The notes under the pieces were generated by a model. That model searched no databases and had not been told where the DNA came from. It saw nothing but the letters and a program-made list of their open reading frames with translations. A DNA stretch of 64,000 bases from Anaeramoeba ignava (taxonomy: Eukaryota; Metamonada; Anaeramoebidae), in the NCBI GenBank assembly GCA_028826165.1, contig JAPDFW010000075.1, positions 355,632-419,631 on the forward strand, given 5' to 3'. Made by a program: the position numbers and the translations under genes. This document shows, one piece after another, positions 1 to 10,806 of the stretch (its first letter is position 1; every line of letters starts with the position of its first letter).

Positions 1-1
1 A

Positions 2-1060
2 CAAAGATACAACGTTCCACCTAAAAAACCAGACGAAGATGAAAAAGAACATGCAGATAAAAAAAACAAAATCCAACTAAAAGTAACAATAGTATTATCC
101 AAATGGTGGAAAAAATGCCCAGCAGATTTTGACACAAAATTACTTTCTGATTACGAATCATTCATCAAAAACTCAGTTCTATTTGATCTTCCAATTTCAG
201 GAAGAAGAATGTTAGAAGAATTAAAAGAACACAAAGAATTCAAGACTGAAAAGAATATCAAAGCAGATCCACCTGAACCGAAAATTCCAAAAAATGTTTT
301 CTCAGATTCTTTAACACTTGATGAAGTTGAAGAAGATGAATTTGCACGTCAATTCACAATTGTCAACTCAGAAATTTACCAGAAAATCCAACCTTCAGAA
401 CTAATTACACAAGCCTGGAGCAAAGCGCAATATCGACATCGAGCGCCAAATGTATTGAGGATGATCGACTTATTCAACCAGTTTGTCGGTTATATTTCAA
501 CCAAAATTGTGGAACCCGAATCCATTCGTGAAAGAGCAAGAATGATCATCAGGTTCATTAAAATCGGTGACTTTTTTGACAAGCTTCACAACTTTAATTG
601 TTTGATGTCTATTGTTGCTGGTGTAAATAGCTCTTCCGTTAACAGATTAAAACACACTAAGGCAGAGGTTCCTCGTAGTTACTGGAAAATGTTCGAGGAC
701 TTCCAAAAGAAACTCTCAAGCGAACAAGGCTATAAAAACTACCGCACATTTTTGAACCACACAGATTTGCCTTGCATCCCTTATTTGGGTGTATATTTGA
801 CTGACTTGACTTTCATTTCTGATGGTTCGCCAAACAGACTTGAAGGAAATCTTATTAATTTTGCTAAGAGAAAATTGCTTTCAAATAAGATTTTGGAAGT
901 TCAAGTTTTCCAAAGAATGAGTTATAATTTGGTCCCAATTCATCAAATCCAAAAATTAATGACTGATAAACTTCCTGCTGCTGAAAGTGAAAAAGCTCTT
1001 TATAAGATTTCTTTAGTAAGAGAACCAAGAAATGCTGCTCGTTCTCAATTGGTTTATTAA
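2..1060 (+). CDS. RasGEF (Cdc25-type) protein, 3' end
   Basis: Partial gene entering from the left edge; frame 2 is open from the first codon, so the ATG at 209 is internal. It would activate small Ras-family GTPases by GDP release at membranes. The first ~70 residues look like the end of a RasGEF N-terminal (REM) module (RYNVPP, then VLSKWWKKCPADFD). From about residue 110 follows a full catalytic domain: FARQFTIVNSEIYQKIQPSEL, the helical-hairpin region with FNCLMSIVAGVNSSSVNRL, and the very conserved PCIPYLGVYLTDLTFI followed by DGSPN. The domain runs nearly to the stop, so nothing substantial follows it. No intron is visible here. The upstream part, where other domains would lie, is missing. 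Family call is secure; the specific GTPase cannot be read. Confidence 0.93.
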   Translation, partial: QRYNVPPKKPDEDEKEHADKKNKIQLKVTIVLSKWWKKCPADFDTKLLSDYESFIKNSVLFDLPISGRRMLEELKEHKEFKTEKNIKADPPEPKIPKNVFSDSLTLDEVEEDEFARQFTIVNSEIYQKIQPSELITQAWSKAQYRHRAPNVLRMIDLFNQFVGYISTKIVEPESIRERARMIIRFIKIGDFFDKLHNFNCLMSIVAGVNSSSVNRLKHTKAEVPRSYWKMFEDFQKKLSSEQGYKNYRTFLNHTDLPCIPYLGVYLTDLTFISDGSPNRLEGNLINFAKRKLLSNKILEVQVFQRMSYNLVPIHQIQKLMTDKLPAAESEKALYKISLVREPRNAARSQLVY

Positions 1061-1234
1061 CAAAAAAAAAATGAGAACTTTTTTTTGTTCCACTTTTTTT
1101 CTTTTTTCTTTTTTCTTTTCTTTTTTGATAAAATTTATCAAAAAAAAAATAAGAAGAATTTAAAAATTTTTTTTCAAATTTTTAATTTTTTTCTTTTTCT
1201 TTTTGATAAAATTTATCAAAAATAAAAAAATTTA

Positions 1235-3960
1235 AAAATTTTAAATAAAAATTCAAATCATAATAATTTTTAATTTTCAATTTAACAAAAACAACTAAAT
1301 TAAAATTGAAATTAATTAAATTAAAAATTGAAAAATAAATAAAAATAATTAAATCAAATTAATTAAAATTATAATAATTAAAAATAATCAATTTAAAAAC
1401 ATTTTAAAAATAATTTAAAAAACAATCTAAATTAAAATTAAATTAATTAAATTAAAAAAATTGAAAAAGTTAATGATAAAAATAAAAAAAAAAAATTAAA
1501 ATAATCAATTTAAAAATAATTTAAAAATAATCCAAATTAAAATTAAATTAATTAAATTAAAAAAATTGAAAAAGTTAATGATAAAAAATAATTTAAATAA
1601 AATTATAATAATTTAAAAATTAATAAAAATTAAAATAATCAATTTAAAAATAATTTAAAAAATAATTTAAAAAACAATCTAAATTAAAATTAAATTAATT
1701 AAATTAAAAAAATTGAAAAAGTTAAAGATAAAAAAAGAAATAAATTTAATTAAAATTATAATAATTTAAAAATTAATAAAAATTGAAATATTCAATTTAA
1801 AACATTTTAAAAATAATTTAAAAAATAATCTAAATTAAAATTGAAATTAATTAAATTAAAAAAATTGAAAAAGTTAAAAATAAAAATAATTAAAAATTAA
1901 AAGTTAAAAATTATAATAATTTAAAAATTAATAAAAATTAAAATATTCAATTTGAAAATAATTTAAAAATAATTTAAAAACAATCCAAATTAAAATTAAA
2001 TCAATTAAATTAAAAAATTGAAAAAGTTAAAAAATAATTAAATTTAATTAAATTTAAATAAAATTATAATAATTTAAAAATTAATAAAAATTAAAATATT
2101 CAATTTGAAAATAATTTAAAAAATAATTTAAAAAACAATCTAAATTAAAATTAAATTAATTAAATTAAAAAAATTGAAAAATATAAAGATAAAAAAATAA
2201 TTAAATTTGAATAAATTTAATCAAAATTATAATAATTTAAAAATTAATAAAAATTAAAATAATTAATTTAAAAATAATTTAAAAAATAATTTAAAAAATA
2301 ATTTAAATTAAAATTAAATTAATTAAATTAAAAAAATTGAAAAAGTTAAAAAAATAATTAAATTTAATTAAATTTAAATAAATATAATTTAAAAATTAAT
2401 AAAAATTAAAATATTCAATTTAAAAATAATTTAAAAATAATTTAAAAACAATCCAAATTAAAATTAAAAATTAATTAAAAATAATTAAAAATAAAAAAAT
2501 AAAAATTTTCAAAAATAATTTAAAATTAATAAAAATTAAAATAATCAATTTAAAAATAATTTAAAAAATAATTTAAAAATAAATTAAATTAAAATTAAAT
2601 TAATTAAATTAAAAATTGAAAAGTTAAAGATAAAAAGAAATAAATTTAATTAAAATTATAATAATTTAAAAATTAATAAAAATCAAAATATTCAATTTGA
2701 AAATGATTTAAAAAACAATTTAAAAATAATTTAAATTAAAATTAAATTAATTAAATTAAAAAAATTGAAAAATTAAAATAAAAAGTAAATTGTTAAAAAA
2801 ATAATTTAAAAATTAATAATTTAAAAAAATTTAAAAACAATCTAAATTAAAATTAAATTAATTAAATTAAAAAATTGAAAAAGTTAAAGATAAAAATAAA
2901 TAAATTTAATTAAAATTATAATAATTTAAAAATAAATAAAAATTAAAATAATCAATTTAAAAATAATTTAAAAAATAATTTAAAAACAATCCAAATTAAA
3001 ATTAAATTAATTAAATTAAAAAAATTGAAAAAGTTAATTATGAAATTTTAATAATTTAAAATCACAATTTTTTTAAAAACTTTTAAATTAAAAATAATTT
3101 TTAATTTTTATTTTGAAATTTTTAATTATAAAAAGAAATAAATTTAATTAAAATTATAATAATTAAAATAATCAATTTAAAAATAATTTAAAAATAATTT
3201 AAAAACAATCTAAATTAAAATTAAATTAATTAAATTAAAAAATTGAAAAAGTTAAAGATAAAAATAAATAAATTTAATTAAAATTATAATAATTTAAAAA
3301 TTTTATTTTAAAAATAATTTAAAAAATAATTTAAAAAACAATCCAAATTAAAATTAAATTAATTAAATTAAAAAAATTGAAAAAGTTAAATTTAATTAAA
3401 AATTAAAAAGTGAAAATTTAAAAAATCAATTTGAAAATATTTTAAAAATAATTTAAAAACAATCTAAATTAAAATTAAATTAATTAAATTAAAAAATTGA
3501 AAAAGTTAAAGATAAAAAGAAATAAATTTAATTAAAATTATAATAATTTAAAAATTAATAAAAATTAAAATCAATTTGAAAAAAAAAAAATTCAAAAACA
3601 AAAATTAAAAAAATAATTAAATTAAAAATTGAAAAAAATAAATAAATTTAATTAAAATGAAAAATTTAAAAATAAAAAAAATCAAAATTTAAAAAACAAT
3701 CAAAATTAAATTGAAATTAATTAAATTAAAAATTGAAAAAGTTAAAGAACTTTCAAAATAATAAAAAATCAATTTGAATCAAAAAAATAAAATTGAAAAA
3801 TAAAAATAATTTAAAAAAAAAATCTAAATTAAAATTAAATTAAAAATTAAAAATTGAAAAAGTTAAAATAAAAAGAAATAAAAATTAAAATTATAAAATT
3901 TAAAAATTAAAAATTAAAAATCAAAAAAAAATGATTTAAAAATAATTTAAAAAAATCCAA
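1235..3960. repeat. Degenerate ~150-bp A-rich tandem repeats
   Basis: About 2.7 kb of near-pure A/T in which a block containing aaattgaaaaagttaa, then ataatttaaaaattaataaa, then aacaatctaaattaaaatta recurs roughly every 105-160 bp (for example near 1460, 1566, 1710, 1863, 2021, 2174 and 2336). Copies differ by indels. No coding frame is supported. It is either intergenic or part of a 5' intron of the bZIP gene, whose open frame runs up to the array edge. Confidence 0.85.
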
Positions 3961-4171
3961 AAAAATTGAAAAAGAAAATGAAAATGAAATTGAAATTGAA
4001 AATGAAATTGAAAAAGAAACAAATTTTAAACAATCTCAATCTTCAATTAATTTAAAAAAGAATAATAATTCAAAAAGTCAAAAATCAAGAAGAAAAAGAA
4101 AAAAAGAAGATATTCCTGATAAAATTATAGTTAAAAATAAAGTTGGAAATAAAATTGATTTAATTGGAAAA

Positions 4172-5196
4172 ATGTCAAAAGATGAATATGAACTTCTTAG
4201 TGAAGATCAAAAACAATTACGTAAAAAAGTAAAAAATAGAATAAATGCACAAATTAGTCGAGATCGAGCTAAACAAAAAGTTGAAACTTTAGAAAGTCAA
4301 ATGGAAAAATTAAAAAAAAAAAACAAATTACTTTCAGTTAAACTTGAGAAAACAAATGAAGAGAATCAAGAACTTAGAGTAAATATTTAATTTTAATATT
4401 AATTTTATAAATGAATTTTAATTTTAATTTTAATTTTAATTTTAATTTTAATTTTAATTTTAATTTTAATTAAATTTTAATTTTATAAATGAATTTTAAT
4501 TTTAATTTTAATTTTAATATGAATTTTAATTTAAATTTTAATTTTATAATTTAATTTTAATTTAATCAGGAAAGAGTTAAAAGACTTGAACAAGAAAATA
4601 CCAAAAAAGAACAAATTCAATTTACAGCTCAAAATAATTTCGTTTCAACAACAAAATCATTAGTTCAAAATTGGATTAATATTCCATCAAAAAATCAAAA
4701 ATTATTTCAAAAATCAAATGTTGGTTTAACAATGATGATTGTTTTATTTGTTTTTGGCTTGTTTTTCAATTTTAGTAGATTTAATACTCAATCTTATGAT
4801 TTTTCTTTAAATTCAAATTCAATTCCAAATTCAATTTCAAATTCAAATTCAAATTCAATCTCAAATCAAAATCAATTTGATTCACAATTTAATCAAAGAA
4901 AATTGAATCAAATTCAACAACCTTTAATGGATTATTTTGAACAAACTAATTTTAATGCTTTAAGTTTTATTAATCATTTTTCAAATAATTCTTTAATTAA
5001 CGAAAATTTGAATCAAACTCAAAATCAAAATGAAAATCAAAATGAAAATTTGAATCAAAATCAAACTTTGGGAAAAAATTCAAACTTTCAATTTATCCAA
5101 AAAAATTCCCAACAAGATATTATCCAAAAACCTATTCATTTATTGGTTTTGAGATACTTGATGATTCTTGAATCAAGAAAAAAAAGATATATTTAA
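4172..5196 (+). CDS. Membrane-tethered bZIP transcription factor (XBP1/ATF6/bZIP60-like)
   Basis: Exons 4172-4378 and 4570-5196 (intron gtaaat...cag, phase 0). The basic region KNRINAQISRDRAK matches the bZIP signature N-x(2)-x-A-x(2)-S-R and is closest in style to XBP1 (LRRKLKNRVAAQTARDRKK). A leucine zipper follows and crosses the intron (ENQELR joined to ERVKRLEQEN). About 40 residues on lies one hydrophobic segment (VGLTMMIVLFVFGLFF), then an Asn/Ser/Gln-rich tail with many N-x-S/T sites, as expected of a luminal domain. Known relatives sit in the ER membrane and release their DNA-binding part under ER stress; that role here is inference. Coding-like sequence in the same frame (basic SRRKRKKEDIPDKII, acidic ENEIEIENE) extends up to a stop near 3932, so the true start may lie in an upstream exon. 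Confidence 0.8.
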
Positions 5197-5359
5197 AAAA
5201 CAAATTTTTTTGAAAACTTTTTGAATATTTTTTTTTTTAATTCTTCTTTTATTTTTCAAACAAATGTTTGTTTCCTTTTGAAATGAAGTTTTAACTAATC
5301 AATAAATGAAAAAAAAAGGAAATCAAATCATTTTAAAATTATTTTAAAATTATTTAAAA

Positions 5360-6196
5360 TTATTTAAAAAAAACTTCTAAAGTTTCAATTTCCCAAGTTG
5401 ATTTTCCAGTAAAAAATTTTGGAGCTTCTTTTGAATTAATTCCTTTTGGATATTCATAAATTCCATAAATATAACCTGAACTCCAACCTTTTTTTGAAGA
5501 TAAATTCTTAATTCCAACATGTCCCCCACTTCCAAAATAAACGGAATAATTTGGATCTCGATAAATAGAATCACCACTTTTATATTTGAATTTTGAAGGA
5601 GGATAATTTTTTGGATTTTTCAATGTGAAAATGAATGAATGAGAATCTGGATTTGAATATCCGCCTTTTGATCCAAAACCAATTTTAGTAAAACCCCCAA
5701 AAACAAATCCATTTGTTGTTTTAATAATTGCTAATGATTCTTTTTTTCCATCACATTTCTTATGAAATTTTTCATTTGAAAATCCATCATTTTTTGTTGA
5801 AAATCCAAGTTTCATTGAATAAAATAATTCATCGTTGGAAATGAAGTTTTTTAAATAATAGGCATATTCTGGATCATTAAGTATTGTGGATTGACTCAAA
5901 AGTGGAGGATGTAAAAATTCTTGTGAGAATTTTTGTTTTGCTTTTATTTTTTCAATTTGTTTTTCTTTTTCTTGTTTCATTTTGAAGTTTTCTTTTTCTT
6001 TTTCTTGAAGTTGTTGATCTCTTCTTAGAAGTTCTTGATAAAGTGCTTTATTTCTTTTGGAAAGTTTTTCAATTTTTAGATAAAGTGATTGAATTAATTC
6101 ATCTTTTTCTTTTTATTTAAAAATTATTTAAAAATTAGAAATTAAATTAGAAATTAATTAATTATTTATTTATTTACCTTGTAATTTCTTTTCCAT
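5360..6196 (-). CDS. Coiled-coil plus TLDc-domain protein
   Basis: Two exons: 6196-6178 (19 nt, MEKKLQ) and 6108-5360; the intron gtaaat...aaaag is 69 nt and the joined frame is open, giving 255 aa. Residues ~1-75 are a charged coiled coil (EKDELIQSLYLKIEKL and on). The C-terminal ~175 residues are a TLDc domain: QSTILNDPEYAYYL, FSMKLGFS-like start, DGFSNEKFHKKCD, FVFGGFTKIGFGSKGG, SHSFIFTLKNPKNYPP, and a closing VYFGSGGHVGIK followed by WEIETLEVFF. TLDc proteins are linked to oxidative-stress protection and V-ATPase regulation in animals and yeast; the specific role here is not readable. It converges with the bZIP gene, 163 bp between stops. Confidence 0.9.
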
Positions 6197-6423
6197 TTTG
6201 TTTTTTTAAAAAAAAATAAAAAAAAATAAAGATAAAAAGTGAATTTAAGAAAAAAAAATTCTTTTCTTTTAAATCCTCTCCAAAAAAAGAAAAAAAGGAA
6301 AAAAAAAAGGAAAAAAAAAAGAGGACTTTTTGATTATTTAAAAAAAAAAAGATAAATCGGAAAAAAAAAAAAAAAAAAAAAAATGTCCGAATTTAATTTT
6401 TAATTAATTTTGAAATTAAAATT

Positions 6424-9400
6424 TTAATTGAAAATATTATCAATATTTTCTTTGATAAAATCACTTAACATTTGGACAGTTGATAATAATAAATCGAATT
6501 TTGCTTGAATTGCAAGTAAATGATCCTTTTCTGATTCTTTTGCAATTTTAATATCTTCTTTGAGATCATTAATTGTAATTGGAATATTTTTGAACAAAGG
6601 CTCAAAAAAAATGAGTTGAATTTCTTCATGAAATTGTTTTTTCCAAAAACCAAAAAAATGGTCATTTTGAAGATCAATTGTGAGAAGAAAACGATAAAAA
6701 TTTGCAACAGACATAATGAAGTCAATCCAGTTTTCAACATCAGGTTTATCTTTCATATTAAGAAGAAAAGAACAAGTTGATAAAAGACGGTTAAAAAGAT
6801 GATCATCAAATGATTTTTGGTTTAAAAAATGTTCTCGTAATATAACTGTTAATGCGAATTGAAGTAAAGAAATTAAAAGAGCAAGTATCATTTGAAATGG
6901 AGTGGAAACAATAAGATCCAAAATGAATGGGATTGCAACTTCCACTTTGAAAAGAGAAAAGAAGTGTTCAAACAATCCTTTCAATGAAGAAAATTCTTCT
7001 TGAGATCGACAACCAAGTAAATTATTAGCAATAAGTTTGAAAATTTCAACAAATTGAGTTTTATTTTCTTCAAAAATTTTTGCATCAAAGCTTTCTCCTT
7101 TTGTTTGTAATAATCCAAAAAATAAAAGTGTCATTCCTTTTGAATAAGATATTTCTGTGACTTCTTTTGGATCTGAAGAAACAATCAAAGGTTTCACGAG
7201 TTTTAATATAGTAAATAGATCGATTTGTTTGATTTTACTTGTGAAAAAATTTTCATATTTGAAATCCTGAATGTAAATTAGATAAAATAAATGGGAAATG
7301 CCAAGAAGAGGCCAAGGTGGGAGTTCTTCAGTTGAATTTGAAATGAGTTGATTTGAAGATTTTGTGTTTTCTTCGTTATTGTTTTTTATGTTTTGGGGTT
7401 GAGATGGATAATATTTTTCTAAATGTGCAAGTGTATCTTCTATATTGATTTTTGTTGATTTAATCAATATCTTTTTTATAAGAATAATAATAAGATAAAT
7501 AATTAATAATTTATATTTGGAAAAGTTTTATAAGAATAATAAGATAAATAATTAATAATTTATATTTGGAAAAAGTTTTATAAGAATAAATAAGATAAAT
7601 AAGAAGATAATTTATATTTGAAAAAGTTTTATAAGAATAAATAATTAATAATTTATATTTGGAAAAAGTTTTATAAGATAAATAAGAAGATAAATAATTA
7701 ATAATTTATATTTGGAAAAAGTTTTATAAGATAAATAAGTAAGGATTTATATTTGGAAAAGGGAAGTATATTTTTGTGTGTGAATTAATGATACCATAAT
7801 TTTAAGAGTGAATCCGATCCAAAAATTTTGATTTAATTGATTTTCTTTTATTTCATGATCATGATTATGATTAGTTATGTTCATGATTATGATTATGATT
7901 ATGTTCATGATTATGTTCATGATTATGATTATGATTGTGATTGTGTTCGTGATCGTGATTGTGATCGTGATTGTGATTGTGATGTTGAATTAATTGAATT
8001 TTTTGAGATAATAAAGGATTTTCTAAAAGTTGAAAAAGATAGAATAAAATGAGATGTTTGAATTCTTGATTTTGTAAATATTTTTCTGTAACAAAAGGTT
8101 CAATAAAAGAAATTAAATGAGGTAAATAAATCAACCAAAATTCTGTTTCTTTGTTCTTTTTTTCTTCAGAATCATCATCACTTTCAAAATCACTTTCAAA
8201 ATCACTATCATTTTCATTTTCATTTTGATTATCATTTTCTTCAATTTTTTCATGTTTAATTTTTTCTTCTAATTTTTTCAGTAATGAATCTGTTGTGAAA
8301 ACAAAAAATAGTATAGTATGAAATGCATTTCTTGCAAAAGAAGCAATAAATTTTTCTGGAAGTGTTAATAAAGTTTTTTGTAAAATTTGAAGGAGAGTAA
8401 TTCTAATTTCTGATTCTTTATGTTTCTTGAGACAATCCATTAAAATAAAGAAGAGTTCCTGAAATTAAATTAAATATTAAATTAATATTAAAATAAATAT
8501 TGATTTAAATATTAATTTCCAAATCCAAATTAAATATTAATTTAAATATTAATTTAAATATTAATTTAAATATTAATTTAAATATTTGATTTAAATATTT
8601 GATTTAAATATTGATTTAAATATTTTATTTAAATATTAATTTAAATATTGATTTAAATATTAATTTAAATATTAATTTAAATATTAATTTAAATATTTGA
8701 TTTAAATATTTGATTTAAATATTGATTTAAATATTTTATTTAAATATTGATTTAAATATTGATTTAAATATTGATTTAAATATTGATTTAAATATTGATT
8801 TAAATATTAAATTTAAATATTGATTTAAATATTAATTTAAATATTAATTTAAATATTAATTTAAATATTAATTTAAATATTAATTTAAATATTAATTTAA
8901 ATATTTAAATATTAATTTAAGTATTTGATTTAAATATTGATTTTAAATATTTGATTTAAATATTGATTTAAATATTGATTTAAATATTTAATTTAAATAA
9001 TTTAAATATTATTTTAAATATTGATTTAAATATTTAATTTAAATATTAATTAAAATATTGATTTAAATATTAATTTTAAATATTGATTTAAATATTTGAT
9101 TTAAATATTAATTTAAATATTAATTTAAATATTGATTTTAAATATTAATTTAAATATTGATTTGAATATTAAATATTGATTTAAATATTGATTTAAATAT
9201 TAAATTAAATATTGATTTAAATATTAAATTAATATTTAAATATTTGATTTAAATATTGATTTAAATATTGATTTAAATATTAATTTAAATATTAATTTAA
9301 ATATTTGATTTAAATATTGATTTAAAATATTAATTTAAATATTGATTTAAATATTGATTTAAATATTAATTTAAATATTGATTTAAATATTGATTTAAAT

Positions 9401-10703
9401 ATTTATTTAAATATTGATTTAAATATTAATTTAAATATTGATTTAATTTAAATATTGATTTAAATATTAATTTAAATATTAATTTAAATATTAATTTAAA
9501 TATTAATTTAAATATTGATTTAAATATTAATTTAAATATTGATTTAAATATTGATTTAAATATTTAATTTAAAATATTTTAAATTGATTTAAATATTAAT
9601 TTAAATATTAATTTAAATATTGATTTAAATATTTGATTTAAATATTTGATTTAAATATTTGATTTAAATATTTGATTTAAATATTAATTTTAAATAAATT
9701 GATTTAAATATTAATCTAAATATTGATTTAAATAATTTAAATATTGATTTAAATATTGATTTAAATATTTGATTTAAATATTAATTTAAATATTTGATTT
9801 AAATATTAATTTAAATATTAATTTAAATATTAATTTAAATATTAATTTAAATATTGATTTAAATATTGATTAAATATTGATTAAATATTAATTTAAATAT
9901 TGATTAAAATATTGATTTAAATATTTGATTAAAATATTAATTTAAAATATTGATTTAAATATTAATTTAAATATTGATTTAAATATTTGATTTAAATATT
10001 GATTTAAAAATTGATTTAAATATTGATTTAAATATTAATTTAAATATTTGATTTAAATATTAATTTAAATATTAATTTAAATATTAATTTAAATATTGAT
10101 TTAAATATTGATTTAAATATTGATTTAAATATTGATTTAAATATTGATTTAAATATTTGATTTAAATATTGATTTAAATATTAATTTAAATATTTGATTT
10201 AAATATTGATTTAAATATTAATTTAAATATTGATTTAAATATTAATTTAAATATTGATTTAAATATTAATTTAAATAATTTAAATATTAATTTAAATATT
10301 AATTTAAATATTTGATTTAAAAATTGATTTAAATTGAAAATTGATTTAAGCACTTTTGCTGGATATTCATTTTGAATAAGAATTAAAAGTTCGTTAACTT
10401 GATTTTTGATTTCTTCATTCTTATTGGTAATTTCAGAAATAATCATTTCAATTGAATTCCATTCTAAACATTTAATCCAATGATCTCCATTATTAATTTT
10501 AAAATCTTTAAGTTCTAATAATTTATTAAAACTTTGAATTGAAGAAGATGTAATTTTTTGATTAAATTCAACAATTTTATTCTGGAATTAAAAAAGAAAA
10601 TATATTTTTAGTTTATTCAAAAATTTTAATTAAAAAATGAATTTGTTTTTTGTAATTTTTTTGTTTTATTTTTTACAGATTCAAGAAGTTCTTTAAAATT
10701 CAT
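6424..10703 (-). CDS. Glomulin/ALF4-like protein (RBX1-binding family)
   Basis: Exons 10703-10677, 10581-10354, 8458-7795 and 7470-6424; introns 95, 1,895 and 324 nt. Helical-repeat protein of about 650 aa, the usual glomulin size. Matches to glomulin: PAK joined to ELFFILMDCLKK (family HPKELLLGLLE), FIEPFVTEKYLQNQEFKHL before NPLL (family TKPFVEEVID...CPLL), PPWPLLGISHLFYLIYIQ, and a C-terminus with NFYRFLLTIDLQNDHFFGFW leading into FEPLF. Glomulin binds the RBX1 RING of cullin E3 ligases and blocks E2 access; that role is inferred. Exon 3 is 664 nt with a His/Asn (NH) codon repeat; one extra base near 7880 breaks the frame (CATAACTAATCAT), and the frame after it remains coding-like up to the donor at 7794. 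The donor at 10353 is unusual (GTGCTT) but is the only GT before the long repeat. Confidence 0.75.
7480..7760. repeat. Intron-filling ~50-bp repeats (glomulin-like gene intron 3)
   Basis: Five or so copies of a unit containing ttataagaataaataagataa, ataattaataatttatattt and ggaaaaag occupy most of intron 7794-7471. Copy boundaries vary by small indels. No coding frame. Confidence 0.75.
8470..10350. repeat. 1.9-kb intron array of 12-13-bp units (glomulin-like gene intron 2)
   Basis: Almost the whole of intron 10353-8459 is made of units aaatattaattt and aaatattgattt in irregular order, well over 100 copies. The transcribed (-) strand reads TTAATATTTAAA or TCAATATTTAAA and has essentially no GT and almost no AG, so the array offers no competing splice sites. 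An ORF continuing from exon 2 into the array (to 10186) is a read-through artefact. Confidence 0.9.
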
Positions 10704-10806
10704 TTAATTTTTTTAAATATTTTAAATTAAAAAAAATGAAAAAAAATGAAAATCAAAAAAATAATTTTTTTCCATTTTTTTTTTCATTTTTCTTTTTTTA
10801 AAAAAA
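10704..10806. promoter_or_regulatory. Bidirectional promoter region, glomulin-like / VPS9
   Basis: Only 103 bp separate two divergent start codons. The sequence is A/T tracts; on each transcribed strand it carries TTTCATTTTT-type elements a few tens of bases upstream of ATG, the same element seen before most genes in the window. Promoter activity is inferred. Confidence 0.5.

Noticed and set aside
1235-3960. Decayed transposon or LTR
   Set aside because: No terminal repeats, target-site duplication or coding remnant; only tandem AT units.
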